A program made the position numbers and the translations under genes. The notes under the pieces were generated by a model. It saw only the letters and a list, made by a program, of their open reading frames with translations. It made no database searches and was not told where the DNA came from. Source: Bacteroidota bacterium (GTDB lineage: Bacteria > Bacteroidota > Bacteroidia > NS11-12g > UBA955). Taken from it: 49,083 nt of DNA. The stretch spans positions 1 to 49,083 of the forward strand of contig JAURGZ010000010.1 of NCBI GenBank assembly GCA_030833525.1. The letters run 5' to 3'. This document shows positions 29,359-39,836 of the stretch, in pieces (position 1 is the first letter of the stretch; each line of letters starts with the position of its first letter).

Positions 29359-29940
29359 TTATTTTACAACGACTGTATTTTTTTGCATCATTTTTCGCAA
29401 GTTCAACACCGCGTAATGCATTCGACCGATGCAGGTGTTCAAGTTGCTTTCGGTTAACACTGCGATTTCTTTGAAGCTCAAGTCAGCGTAGTGGCGCAAT
29501 ACCAATACTTCTCGTTGTTCTTCTGGCAACTTCCAAATCATGGCACGCAATTGAGCATTCTTGTCCTTTTCGATGCGCAATTGCTCGGGACTTTTTTCGA
29601 ACAAGCCTATGTTATCGAAAATGTCACCACCCTCTGAATCGGTGATCATGGGCATGCGTTTGCGCTGACGTATATGATCGATGCTCAAGTTGCGAGCAAT
29701 GCGCATGGCCCAAGGAAGGAATTTGTCTTCGTGGCTGTATTTACCCGCGTTGACGCTTTGAATAACTTTGATGAATACTTCCTGAAAGATGTCTTCAGCC
29801 AAGTAACGGTCGTTCACCAATACGTAAATAGAAGTGAAGATTCTCGCTCTGTGGCGTTTCAAAAGAGTCTCAAAAGCTGCTTGATTTCCAGCGACATAAC
29901 GCTGAATCAAAACGCCATCGGTGATCATAGGTGCATCCAT
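29359..29940 (-). CDS. RNA polymerase sigma-70 family (ECF) sigma factor
   Basis: AEDIFQEVFIKVI, FLPWAMRIARNLSIDHIRQRKR, LPEEQREVLVLRHYADLSFKEIA. Confidence 0.95.
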   Translation of the reverse strand: MDAPMITDGVLIQRYVAGNQAAFETLLKRHRARIFTSIYVLVNDRYLAEDIFQEVFIKVIQSVNAGKYSHEDKFLPWAMRIARNLSIDHIRQRKRMPMITDSEGGDIFDNIGLFEKSPEQLRIEKDKNAQLRAMIWKLPEEQREVLVLRHYADLSFKEIAVLTESNLNTCIGRMHYAVLNLRKMMQKNTVVVK

Positions 29941-30093
29941 ATACCTGCTCGGTTAGAGTGAAACAATCAATAAAATGCTTGTTAGGTATAGGTTGTGCTT
30001 ATAGGCGTTTTGGGTTGATTACGTATGGCAAGAAATGTAAATAATTTGACAAAACCAAGAAAAAAACAGTCTAACGAGAAAAATCTCGCCTAT

Positions 30094-31005
30094 TTACTCA
30101 ATTTTTCGACCATTGATATAGTCGATGGCTGAAATTCTGGCCTTACCGGGCAGCTGCAAGGATAGAATTTGGAGACGCCCTTGGCGGCAATTCAGGAACA
30201 GAGTTTTGCCCTCCACATTCAAACCTGGCAACAGATTGCCTAATGGTGCATCCATGGGCTTGAAACAAGCCCAAATCTTGACATCCCCTACAGGAGTCGA
30301 AACCCAAGCACCTGGATAGGGAGCCAAAGCACGAATTTTTCTTTCACAGGTTAAGGCATCCTCGCGGTCAGGATGCAACTCACAAAAGTCTCGGTTCAGT
30401 TTAGGAGCCAGTTTATCTGTAGCGGGACCTTGAGGCTGAGGCACGGATCTATGCTCGCTCAGTTCCCGCAGGGTATCCAACATAACCTCAGCTCCCAGAA
30501 CCATCAGTTTATCGTGCAAGCTCCCCCCAGTTTCTTCAGGGGCAATGGGTAGCCTGGCCTGCTTCAACAGATCTCCAGCATCAATCTCATGCACCAAGCG
30601 AAAAGTGGTGACCCCAGTTTCCGTTTCGCCCTGGATCAAAGCGTGCTGAATGGGTGCTGCTCCACGGTAATCGGGAAGCAGAGAGGCATGCAGGTTGATT
30701 GTGCCCAAGGGCGGGAAGTTCCAAACGCTTTCAGGAAGCATGCGAAAAGCGATAACCACTGATAGATCGGGGTTCCAACTGCGCAGTTGAGCCGCAAATT
30801 CATCGCTTTTGAGCTTTTCAGGCTGGGCCAGGGGAAGGTTCAATCGCAATGCACTTTCTTTTACAGCTGAGATTTGAACTTTTTGGCCTCGTCCTGCTGG
30901 GCGATCGGGAGCGGTTACCACACCCACCACATCCAATCCAGCTTCGACCAGGGCTTCCAATGAATAAGCCGCAAAACCGGGAGTGCCAAAAAAAACAATT
31001 CGCAT
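30094..31005 (-). CDS. fmt: Methionyl-tRNA formyltransferase
   Basis: MRIVFFGTPGFAAYSLEAL, VVTAPDRPAGRGQKV, INLHASLLPDYRGAAPIQHALIQGETETGVT. Confidence 0.97.
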   Translation of the reverse strand: MRIVFFGTPGFAAYSLEALVEAGLDVVGVVTAPDRPAGRGQKVQISAVKESALRLNLPLAQPEKLKSDEFAAQLRSWNPDLSVVIAFRMLPESVWNFPPLGTINLHASLLPDYRGAAPIQHALIQGETETGVTTFRLVHEIDAGDLLKQARLPIAPEETGGSLHDKLMVLGAEVMLDTLRELSEHRSVPQPQGPATDKLAPKLNRDFCELHPDREDALTCERKIRALAPYPGAWVSTPVGDVKIWACFKPMDAPLGNLLPGLNVEGKTLFLNCRQGRLQILSLQLPGKARISAIDYINGRKIE

Positions 31006-31009
31006 AGAA

Positions 31010-31017
31010 CAAAGGTA
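31010..31017 (-). promoter_or_regulatory. -7 box TACCTTTG, 4 nt before the fmt ATG
   Basis: Minus strand TACCTTTG-TTCT-ATG. Confidence 0.6.
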
Positions 31018-31131
31018 AGTGCTTTGCAGAGGCCGAAAAAAAGGCTTGAATCCAGTTATAGGCCACTAAAATGGCATTTTTAACGTCTATATATGGATTA
31101 GTAGGTCCAATTGCGAGACCTTTGTCTAAGC

Positions 31132-34100
31132 GTGAACAGAGCCTATCTACTTGGTCTTCTAGCATTTTTATGCTCCATTCCCTTTGAGGGGAAGGCTCAG
31201 TTCATCCCCAACCAAGGTCAATTTCCAGTTGGAGTATGGGCCAAACAAGAATGGGGAAATGGCAATTTTTGGGTCACGAGAGAGGGCTTAACATGGCACA
31301 GTTGGGATGCCGAATCGGCTCAAAAAATGCACGATCGCAGCTTGGAACAAATGTCCATTGCCAGCCACAGTGTGCGACTGGAGCTCATAGGGGGCCGTTT
31401 GGGTCAGCCTGTTTTCAAGGGCACGCCATCTTTGGCTGCCTTTCATTTTTTCAAGGGCCAAGATCCTTCCAAATGGGCCCGCGATGTTCATACCTACGAC
31501 CGATTGGTGTTTGAAAATGTGTATCCGCAGATTGATTTAGAGCTCATCACAGCGGCCGGTGGCATCAAATACAACTGGATCATCAAACCGGGAGGGGAAC
31601 CCGAACGTATACGATTCCTGTACCGCGGGGCAGATTATGTCAAAAACGAGGCGCAGCGACTGAGCATTGGTACCAGTTTGGGCGAAATTCAGGAGCAGAT
31701 TCCTTTGGTGTACCGCGAGCAAAACCGCAGCAGAGACACCCTAAACACCCAGTACATTCAGACGGGAGATACCTTGAGTTTCTCTCTCAGCAGCAAACAA
31801 ATTGGGCGTCGCTTTCAGTTGACGGTCATCGACCCCGTGCTGGTATTTTCGACCTACTCAGGTTCCAAAGCTGACAATTTTGGTTGCACAGGCACCTATG
31901 ATGACCTGGGAAATGGGTATGCGGGAGGAACCGTTTTTGACATTGGTTTGCCTACGACCTTGGGGGCCTTTCAAATACAATTTGGCGGTGGGGTCAACGA
32001 AAACCTTGGTTATGGAGGTTCTCGCGATGCCGCTATTCTGAAATTCAATTCCAAAGGTGACCAGCTCTTATACTGCACCTATCTGGGCGGTCGAAACAAC
32101 GAACAACCCCATTCCATGGTGGTAGATCCCTACGGCCGCTTGTTTGTTATGGGATCCACGCGAAGCACTGATTTCCCCAGTTTCTCGCATTCCTACAAGG
32201 ATAAAAATCAGGGCGATTACGACTTTTTTATTTGCCAGCTAAGCGCCAATGGTTCCCAATTGCTGGGCAGCACTTTTGTGGGGGGTATGGGCCTGGATGC
32301 GGTTGGAGCCGACCGCAGCACCACATCAGTCAACAATTTTCCCTTGTTGTATAATTATGCCGACGAATTTCGAGGTGAAATCATCACCGACAGCAGCCGG
32401 GTGTACATCAGCGGGGTGACATACAGCACCAATTTCCCGCGCTCTAACAATTCCCAAGCCTTTGGTGGGAAAGAGGATGCCGTTCTTTTTTGCCTGAGTC
32501 ACAACTTGGACACCTTGGTTTGGTCTCAATGCTTCGGCGACAATGGATACGATGCTTTCTACGGATGCGCCTTGGGCAAAAATGGCGATTTGTTTGCCGC
32601 TGGAGGCACTACTTCATCCAACTTAGAATCCAAGGGAATTGCTTGGAAACGACTGCTCGGCACAGCCGGCAAAGCCGACGCCTTGGTCATGCGATTCAAT
32701 CGATCGACGGGACAAGCTTTGAATGGTGCCTATTTCAGCACCAGTACCTACGAACAGGCCTATTTTGTGCAAACGGACAATTCGGGAAACCCCTACATTT
32801 ACGGGCAACACACGAGTTCCATTCCCGCCATCAATGCCCGTTTTCACATCAACGGCAGCGGCGGGCAATTCATTGCCAAACTCAACCCTGCGTTGAACCA
32901 GGTATTGTTGCAGAGTTCATTTTCAGGAGGGGCCAGCAATCCCAATGGGCAACCCAATATCAGTCCTTCTGCCTTTTTGATCGATCGCTGCGAACGCATT
33001 TTTGTCTCAGGTTGGGGAGGGGAAACCAACGATGCCTTGTATGACATATTCAACGGCCAAAGCAAGGCTGAACGCAACAAGGGCAATACCCGTGGCTTAC
33101 CCATTACCTCTGACGCCCCTCAAAAAACCACCGATGGCAGTGACTTTTATGTGGCCGTATTCTCTAAGAATATGCACGATTTGGCCTTTGCGACCTTTTT
33201 TGGGGGCATTACCTCGGGGTTCAAAGTAGCCGAAGAACACGTAGACGGGGGAACTTCTCGATTTGACAAAAAAGGCATCATTTACCAATCGGTCTGCGCG
33301 GGTTGCAGGCGCAATGGTTTGTTCCCCACCACACCGGGATCATACAGCCCCAACATGATGTCTGATAACTGCAACAATGCTCTCTTCAAAATCGATTTTG
33401 AGAACCTGAACAAAAAGCCCTACATGCTCGACACATTTGTTCAGGTCATTGCCACTCAGCCCATCAATTTCAGCAAATTAGCCTTTGATCCTGACCCCTA
33501 CGACACCTTGGAGCTCGATGTCATTTGGCTCAATCGCGGGGGCATGAAAGGGGCAGACAGCGCCCAAGTTTTTGTTTCTCCGGGCATTGGTTCAGCTGGC
33601 CTCACTTTGGTTTGGAACACCCAGTGTGCGAGCTACAGTACAGATACAGCCACCTTGTTGGTGCGCGTGCGCGATCGAGGCTGCCCCAAAGCCGATACCA
33701 CCTATGCCCTGATTCGCATTTTGGTGCAGGAGCCACCCAAAGTCATACCACCCGAAGCTGTGTGCGTGAGTTACGACCGAAAAAGTGGCAAAATGAAAGT
33801 TTCGTGGCCATCATCAACGGTACCCGCGGGTTTCTTTCGGTATTTCTTGTTGGAGCGAACCAATCCCGATGGATCCGTCCTGATTTTGGACACGATTCGC
33901 AACAACCAGGTCGGAGAGTGGATGGATAATGGTGTCGTAGATCCCCGCGTAAACAACTATTGCTATGCATTGATCGGGGTCAACATTTGTGGAACCAAGG
34001 TGCGCACTTCCAACGCTTTCTGTACGGTTCGCGAGTTGAACAATCCCATTACCGGGGTTCCCGTTTTGGCCACCACCGTTGATTTCGATAAAACCAATCG

Positions 34101-34884
34101 CACCTACTGGCCCAGCAGCGATGAACCTGATTTCAAAGAATACGAAGTTTACCGTACCCCGCGAAACCAACCCTGGCCTGACAACCCTTTCCTGATCACT
34201 ACTGACACATTTGCATTGGATTCATCGCTTGATGTCGATCGAGAAAGTTGGTGTTATCGCGTAGTGGTAGTAGACCAATGTGGCCACATTTCAAGTCCCA
34301 GCAACGAAGGGTGCAACGTGGTCATTTCTGGGTCCACAGTAGGAGCACCGCAGTACTTTTTCAACCTCCAATGGATGGATTATCAGGGTTGGCCATTGGG
34401 TGTTGCGAACTGGACCTTGGAGAGAGAATATGGCCCACAGCCCTTTTCACCCATACTCTCGGGTTGGCAGCAGCGCCAAAGCAGCGATGTCAACCTGGAT
34501 TACGATTGGGGAGGGTATTGGTACCGAGTCATTGCACAAGAACAAAAGCCCGCAACTCAGGTGCTGCAGGCTCAAAAATCCATGAGCAACTGGATTTACT
34601 TGTATCAAAAGCCCGAAGTTTGGGTCCCATCAGGCATCACCATCAACGGCGATGGCTTGAACGAGGTATGGGGCACCGTGCCCATTTTTGTGCGCGGCTA
34701 CAGCATGAAGGTTTACAACCGATTTGGCGAAAAGATTTGGGAAACCGAAGACAAACACCAGCAATGGGATGGCTTCTATCAAGGTCGTCAAATAGCAGAC
34801 GGTGTGTACGCTTGGCTCGTGGAATTCGAAGGCTGGGATGACAAGGTGTACCAGAAAACAGGAACCGTGACGGTCATTCATTAA
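31132..34884 (+). CDS. Large secreted SBBP-like/DUF7948-type protein with gliding motility-associated C-terminal domain (probable GTG start)
   Basis: Signal peptide (M)NRAYLLGLLAFLCSIPFEGKAQ; FIPNQGQF; SGSKADNFG...YCTYLGGRNNEQPHSMVVD repeats; C-terminal WVPSGITINGDGLNEVW...YNRFGEKIWETEDKHQQWDGFYQGRQIADGVYAW. Confidence 0.88.
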   Translation: MNRAYLLGLLAFLCSIPFEGKAQFIPNQGQFPVGVWAKQEWGNGNFWVTREGLTWHSWDAESAQKMHDRSLEQMSIASHSVRLELIGGRLGQPVFKGTPSLAAFHFFKGQDPSKWARDVHTYDRLVFENVYPQIDLELITAAGGIKYNWIIKPGGEPERIRFLYRGADYVKNEAQRLSIGTSLGEIQEQIPLVYREQNRSRDTLNTQYIQTGDTLSFSLSSKQIGRRFQLTVIDPVLVFSTYSGSKADNFGCTGTYDDLGNGYAGGTVFDIGLPTTLGAFQIQFGGGVNENLGYGGSRDAAILKFNSKGDQLLYCTYLGGRNNEQPHSMVVDPYGRLFVMGSTRSTDFPSFSHSYKDKNQGDYDFFICQLSANGSQLLGSTFVGGMGLDAVGADRSTTSVNNFPLLYNYADEFRGEIITDSSRVYISGVTYSTNFPRSNNSQAFGGKEDAVLFCLSHNLDTLVWSQCFGDNGYDAFYGCALGKNGDLFAAGGTTSSNLESKGIAWKRLLGTAGKADALVMRFNRSTGQALNGAYFSTSTYEQAYFVQTDNSGNPYIYGQHTSSIPAINARFHINGSGGQFIAKLNPALNQVLLQSSFSGGASNPNGQPNISPSAFLIDRCERIFVSGWGGETNDALYDIFNGQSKAERNKGNTRGLPITSDAPQKTTDGSDFYVAVFSKNMHDLAFATFFGGITSGFKVAEEHVDGGTSRFDKKGIIYQSVCAGCRRNGLFPTTPGSYSPNMMSDNCNNALFKIDFENLNKKPYMLDTFVQVIATQPINFSKLAFDPDPYDTLELDVIWLNRGGMKGADSAQVFVSPGIGSAGLTLVWNTQCASYSTDTATLLVRVRDRGCPKADTTYALIRILVQEPPKVIPPEAVCVSYDRKSGKMKVSWPSSTVPAGFFRYFLLERTNPDGSVLILDTIRNNQVGEWMDNGVVDPRVNNYCYALIGVNICGTKVRTSNAFCTVRELNNPITGVPVLATTVDFDKTNRTYWPSSDEPDFKEYEVYRTPRNQPWPDNPFLITTDTFALDSSLDVDRESWCYRVVVVDQCGHISSPSNEGCNVVISGSTVGAPQYFFNLQWMDYQGWPLGVANWTLEREYGPQPFSPILSGWQQRQSSDVNLDYDWGGYWYRVIAQEQKPATQVLQAQKSMSNWIYLYQKPEVWVPSGITINGDGLNEVWGTVPIFVRGYSMKVYNRFGEKIWETEDKHQQWDGFYQGRQIADGVYAWLVEFEGWDDKVYQKTGTVTVIH

Positions 34885-35831
34885 TGCGTGCGACCGAGCA
34901 ACCAATCACTCAAAGATTCCAAGGCTTGGGTATCACAGCCCTCCATTTGCAAGGACTTCCATTCCTGATTGGCCAATTGATGATAATGTTCAGCCAATTC
35001 CAATAGTCCTTTATCCAGTCCTTGTTGAATCCACAATGCGCGAACGCGATCGATTCGCTCGTCTTCTTGGTACTGATCAAACAGTTTTTCCACCTCTGAC
35101 GAAATGGCTTGGGAACTCAAGTACAACCAGGTTTTTTTACCTTCGGCAATGTCTCCTCCCAATCGTTTACCCGTAGCAGCTTCTTGCCCAAAGCTATCCA
35201 AATAATCGTCAATCATTTGGAAGGACAATCCCAGGGCGCATCCGGCGCGATAAAAGCCTTGGGCCACCTCAGAGTTCGCATTGGCACTCATCGCCCCTAA
35301 TTGCAAAGCACAACCCAATAAAACGGCTGTTTTTTGTTCAATCATGCGCAGGTAGTCGGCAATCGACACGCCGTTCATTTGGGCGAAATCCATGTCTTTC
35401 TGCTGTCCTTCACACACTTCTCGGGCGGTTTTCGAGAATAAAGCCAAGGCTTCTGCCTGCTGAGGGCCGCGGTAGCGAAAGACCGCATCGTAAGCTGCAA
35501 CCAGCATATTGTCTCCAGCCAAAATGGCCGTCGGCTCATCCCAATTTTTGTGAACGGTTGCCTGGCCTCTTCTGCGATCGGCTTGATCCATGATGTCATC
35601 GTGAACCAAACTGAAATTGTGAAATACCTCGACCGCGTGCGCCAATTCAAGCGCCAGTTCTGCTTGAGCTCCCGCAGATTCTGCGGCCATAAGCACCAAT
35701 TGGGGGCGAATGCGTTTTCCTCCCAAATCCATGATGTATTGCATGGCCGCATACAAGGTTTCGGGATTGCCTTGAAACCGATTCAAGGAGCGATGTTGTT
35801 CATACAATTCGGCTAGGCGCGCATCAATCAT
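34881..35831 (-). CDS. Polyprenyl synthetase family protein (trans-isoprenyl diphosphate synthase)
   Basis: GGKRIRPQLVLMAAE, LVHDDIMDQADRRRGQATVHKNW, FQMIDDYLD. Confidence 0.95.
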   Translation of the reverse strand: MIDARLAELYEQHRSLNRFQGNPETLYAAMQYIMDLGGKRIRPQLVLMAAESAGAQAELALELAHAVEVFHNFSLVHDDIMDQADRRRGQATVHKNWDEPTAILAGDNMLVAAYDAVFRYRGPQQAEALALFSKTAREVCEGQQKDMDFAQMNGVSIADYLRMIEQKTAVLLGCALQLGAMSANANSEVAQGFYRAGCALGLSFQMIDDYLDSFGQEAATGKRLGGDIAEGKKTWLYLSSQAISSEVEKLFDQYQEDERIDRVRALWIQQGLDKGLLELAEHYHQLANQEWKSLQMEGCDTQALESLSDWLLGRTH

Positions 35832-35849
35832 GCCGCAAGTTACGCCGCA

Positions 35850-37967
35850 TCAATCATCCATTAAAACCATATCGATGGTTCGCTCACTGGGGTTGGCAGC
35901 CTTGACCCTCACCCAAACGGTGTCTCCCAGGCGAATTTCCCGGCGCCGGCGCTCACCAACCATTTTCTTTTCAGATTCGAAAAACCGATAACGATCTCCG
36001 CGCATGTCATGAACTCTTACCAGTCCTTCGCAGTGATAACGCAGGGAAGTGGCATAAATGCCCCATTCGGTCACCCCACTGACTTTGGCCTCCATCACTT
36101 CACCCAAATGCTGAGTCATCAATTCGGCCATTTTGTATTTGGTACTGGCTCGTTCAGCTTCTGAGGCTTTCTGCTCCATGTTGCTGCTGTGCTTGGCCAT
36201 TTCTTCGATTTCAGATTCGCTGTAAAGGGGAGTCAAATCGTCATGGGTGAGGTATTGAAGCAGCATGCGATGCGCCAACAAATCCGGGTAACGGCGAATG
36301 GGAGAGGTGAAGTGTGTGTAGCAATCAAAGGCCAAACCAAAATGATCGGTTTTTTGCGATGTATAAACGGCTTTCGCCATTGAACGAATCGCCATCTGCT
36401 GCAACAATTCAGCTTCAGGCTGACCTTCGCTGCGCTTGGCTAATTGGTTAAAACTGCTTCGAATTTGTTCTTCGTTGTCAATTTGAATGGGATATCCCAG
36501 CAATTTGGCAAAGCGAGCAAAATCCAACAATCGCTCATGCGGCGGGTAATCGTGCGTTCGGTATATGAAGGGGAGTGGCGGCTTTTTCCAGTGTCGAACC
36601 TTTTCAGCCACGGCTTGGTTGGCCATCAGCATATAGGTTTCGATCATTTTATGGGCTTCAAACCGCTGTTTTTCATACACTTCGATTGGTTCACCCGTGC
36701 GGGGATCCAAACGAAAACGCATTTCCTTGGATTCAAACACAAGGGCCCCTTTGCGGTAGCGTTCTTGCTCGAAATGCTCTGCAATTCGGTTCAGAGTCTG
36801 AAGATGCTGGGACCATTCTCCAGGGTCACCTTTGATCAGTGCCTGCGCCTGCTCATAGGAGAAACGACGATTGGAGTGAATCATGGTCTTGGCAAATCGC
36901 TTGGATTGAATCTGCAGGCTCTGCTTGTTGATTCGAAACAAAACCGAAAAGGCCAACCGATCGCATTGGGGTTTCAAGGAACACAAACCATTGCTCAATT
37001 TCTCAGGCAGCATGGGTATGGTGCGGTCGACCAAATATACCGAGGTGCCTCGCTTGAGAGCCTCTTGATCCAGGGCTGTTCCAGGCTTTACGTAATGTGC
37101 CACATCGGCAATGTGAACGCCAATTTCCCATTCCTCGCCGGCATCCAGCAGTGAAATAGCATCGTCGAAATCTTTGGCATCTTCAGGGTCGATGGTGAAT
37201 GTATCGAATGCCCGATAATCGATTCTATTTTCTCCTTCGACCCAAGTAGGTTCATCGGGATAAGTAGCAGCCTCTTGCTCTACCTCATGAGGAAAGGAAA
37301 TGGCAAACCCGAATTCGGCGACAATGGCGTGCATCTCAGCCGAATTTTCACCCGGAAGACCCAATACTTCAATCAACCTAGCTGAGGGATTGCGCTTTGG
37401 TCGTTCCCAATCGTAGACTTCAACCAAGGCCAAATGGCGATCGTGTTTGGCCTCCAATTTTCCATCTAGCTTCAAATCGGGCAGGGGCAGCCCCCCAACC
37501 AAGCAAAAGCCGGTTCCTTCGAATACATCGAGTTGACCGATGTACCGGCGTATTCCGCGTTCCAATAAGCGGCAGGAGAGAATTTCAAGGCGCTTGCCTC
37601 GGCGTTCAAATTCGCACTGCACCCGGTCACCGGGCAATAAGTAATGAACGGTCTCTGGGGGCAAGAACAGGCTGCGTTCTTGATCATCGGGCTGAAGATA
37701 CCAATCACCTCGTTTGCCAATATCCAACACGCCGCGTATGGTTTCAGCAGGGCGTATAGCCCTGAATTGACCTTTGGAAGGCTGTTCTACTTTGCCCCAT
37801 TGCACCAATCGCAACAACGATTGATAGACGGCATCTTTGTCAAAATGAGCTTCGCGTGGAATGCGCAAGAAGACGCGCTGAACATTCAATGTCCCTTGCT
37901 TGGCGTCTTCGAGAATGGCCAATACGACTTGATCGACCAGGCTGAGTTTCGGATTGGATTTTGCCAC
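35850..37967 (-). CDS. rnr: Ribonuclease R
   Basis: FTIDPEDAKDFDDAISL, HIADVAHYVKPGTALDQEALKRGTSVYLVDRTIPMLPEKLSNGLCSL, FTSPIRRYPDLLAHR; C-terminal S1 domain. Confidence 0.96.
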   Translation of the reverse strand: MAKSNPKLSLVDQVVLAILEDAKQGTLNVQRVFLRIPREAHFDKDAVYQSLLRLVQWGKVEQPSKGQFRAIRPAETIRGVLDIGKRGDWYLQPDDQERSLFLPPETVHYLLPGDRVQCEFERRGKRLEILSCRLLERGIRRYIGQLDVFEGTGFCLVGGLPLPDLKLDGKLEAKHDRHLALVEVYDWERPKRNPSARLIEVLGLPGENSAEMHAIVAEFGFAISFPHEVEQEAATYPDEPTWVEGENRIDYRAFDTFTIDPEDAKDFDDAISLLDAGEEWEIGVHIADVAHYVKPGTALDQEALKRGTSVYLVDRTIPMLPEKLSNGLCSLKPQCDRLAFSVLFRINKQSLQIQSKRFAKTMIHSNRRFSYEQAQALIKGDPGEWSQHLQTLNRIAEHFEQERYRKGALVFESKEMRFRLDPRTGEPIEVYEKQRFEAHKMIETYMLMANQAVAEKVRHWKKPPLPFIYRTHDYPPHERLLDFARFAKLLGYPIQIDNEEQIRSSFNQLAKRSEGQPEAELLQQMAIRSMAKAVYTSQKTDHFGLAFDCYTHFTSPIRRYPDLLAHRMLLQYLTHDDLTPLYSESEIEEMAKHSSNMEQKASEAERASTKYKMAELMTQHLGEVMEAKVSGVTEWGIYATSLRYHCEGLVRVHDMRGDRYRFFESEKKMVGERRRREIRLGDTVWVRVKAANPSERTIDMVLMDD

Positions 37968-37975
37968 GTATGCGC

Positions 37976-39238
37976 TTACTCCTCGTAATAATCCAAATCC
38001 TTATGAAAGGGCTCCTCTACGTACCAAGTTCCCCACCCGGCCAAAGCCAAACACCCTAAACCTACCCAAACAGCGGCCCATACCGATGAAGAAAAGTGAA
38101 GCTCCAACCATTCAAAGGAACTGGTAATGACCAATACCCCTCCTCGAACGAAATTGGGTACGGTTGCAGACACCGTAGAGCGAATGTTGGTACCAAACTG
38201 TTCGCTGGCGTTGGTCACAAAAATGGCCCAGTATCCCGTAGCACTGCCCAATACGAATGCCAACGTTTTGTAATAAGCAGCCGACCCCGATGGACCAAAC
38301 AAGAACAACAAGGTCATGACACTGATTCCTAACAGGTTGAGATAGATTACCTTTTTGCGTGATTGAAGCACTTGTGAAAGCAATCCACTCAACAAATCAC
38401 CGGCACTCAGGCCCACATAGGACCACATGATCAATTCTCGAGTATTGACCGGGGGCTCGGCGAGGCCTGTAATTTCAGGAAAGAAACGATGAGACAAAGC
38501 GATCAAAATTCCCACCACATACCAAACGGGTAGGCCAATGAAAATGCAGGCTATGTATTTGGTAAAAGTGGGAACATCCTTGAACAGCCAAAAGAAATTG
38601 CCGCGCTGTACTGAGTCTGATTTGGATTTTTGGAACATATTGGATTCAAATGTGCCCGCCCTTAAGGCTAGCAACAGAAACCCAAGCATTCCACCCACGA
38701 TGTAGGCCACTTGCCAATTGGCCAATTCTAAACCCGTCAAAGAACCCAAAACTGAACCCAGCCAATCTCCTTGGCTGGCCACCAAAAACGCTGCAACGGC
38801 GCCCAGGGCACCAAACGTGACGATGATCATCGTACCAATTCCCCGGCGGCGAATGGGCAACAACTCAGACACGAGCGTAATGGCGGCACCCAATTCGCCC
38901 GCCAGGCCAATACCCGCCGTAAATCGCCAGAATTTATAAGCTTCAACGGTCTGTACAAAGGCGTTGGCAATGTTCGCCAGCGAATACAGGAGAATGCTCC
39001 CAAACAACACCGAAACACGACCCTTTTTATCGCCCCAAACACCCCATACGATGCCGCCCAAGAGCATGCCGGCCATCTGCCATCGAAACAAAACCGTCTC
39101 GTAGGTGCTGAAATCAATTCCCAGGGAGTTGAGACTCTCTTTTTTGATGATATTAAAGAGAATAAGGTCATATATATCAACAAAATAGCCTAGAGAAGCT
39201 ACAATGATCAACAAGGTAATATTCTTTTTTCCACTCAT
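37976..39238 (-). CDS. MFS transporter
   Basis: MSGKKN... with ~12 hydrophobic segments; WGVWGDKKGRVSVLFGS, RFTAGIGLAGELGAAITLVSELLPIRRRGIG. Confidence 0.88.
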   Translation of the reverse strand: MSGKKNITLLIIVASLGYFVDIYDLILFNIIKKESLNSLGIDFSTYETVLFRWQMAGMLLGGIVWGVWGDKKGRVSVLFGSILLYSLANIANAFVQTVEAYKFWRFTAGIGLAGELGAAITLVSELLPIRRRGIGTMIIVTFGALGAVAAFLVASQGDWLGSVLGSLTGLELANWQVAYIVGGMLGFLLLALRAGTFESNMFQKSKSDSVQRGNFFWLFKDVPTFTKYIACIFIGLPVWYVVGILIALSHRFFPEITGLAEPPVNTRELIMWSYVGLSAGDLLSGLLSQVLQSRKKVIYLNLLGISVMTLLFLFGPSGSAAYYKTLAFVLGSATGYWAIFVTNASEQFGTNIRSTVSATVPNFVRGGVLVITSSFEWLELHFSSSVWAAVWVGLGCLALAGWGTWYVEEPFHKDLDYYEE

Positions 39239-39723
39239 AGGTAGGGTACCAAAGATGCACAAAAAATTCCCAATTCCCGGGCATCGATTTCATCAAAATG
39301 AGCCAAATGCTCACTGTCAACATCCAAAACTGCCACGACTTCCTCCCCTTTGAAAATGGGAACCACAATTTCGCTTTGGCTGAAAGCGCTGCAGGCTATG
39401 TGGCCTGGAAAATCATGCACATTGGGTACAACAATGGTTTTCTGCTGCTGCCAGGCCGAACCGCAAACCCCACGCCCTAATGCAATGCGCGTGCAAGCTA
39501 CAGGGCCTTGAAAGGGGCCCAACACGAGTTCATTTTGACTCACTCGGTAAATTCCTACCCACCACCAACAAAAGGTATCTTTCAACAAAGCCATGGCATT
39601 CCCCAGGTTGGCTACCGAATCTGATTCAGGAGCTAGGAGGGGGGGCAACTGTTCATGGACCCACTTGTATTTATCTGATTTTGTGTAGGTTGAAAAATCA
39701 ACTGACTGTACCTCCATCGACAT
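39235..39723 (-). CDS. msrC: GAF-domain free methionine-(R)-sulfoxide reductase
   Basis: ACTRIALGRGVCGSAW, HIACSAFSQSEIVVPI: the three Cys of the MsrC/YebR family conserved; ATGA overlap with MFS gene. Confidence 0.88.
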   Translation of the reverse strand: MSMEVQSVDFSTYTKSDKYKWVHEQLPPLLAPESDSVANLGNAMALLKDTFCWWWVGIYRVSQNELVLGPFQGPVACTRIALGRGVCGSAWQQQKTIVVPNVHDFPGHIACSAFSQSEIVVPIFKGEEVVAVLDVDSEHLAHFDEIDARELGIFCASLVPYL

Positions 39724-39727
39724 TGGA

Positions 39728-39735
39728 CAAATGTA
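39728..39735 (-). promoter_or_regulatory. -7 box TACATTTG, 4 nt before the msrC ATG
   Basis: Minus strand TACATTTG-TCCA-ATG. Confidence 0.55.
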
Positions 39736-39836
39736 CTAAAAACCAAGTCCGTTTGACTCCTGCTCGAAAGCCAGAATCCTTTGCCCATGCGGCTTTTTAA
39801 GCGTATCTTGCTTGATTAAATGCCAACTCGTTACGC

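Noticed and set aside
36444-37154. 236-aa plus-strand ORF antisense to rnr
   Set aside because: Lies opposite conserved RNase R catalytic motifs; no recognisable domain
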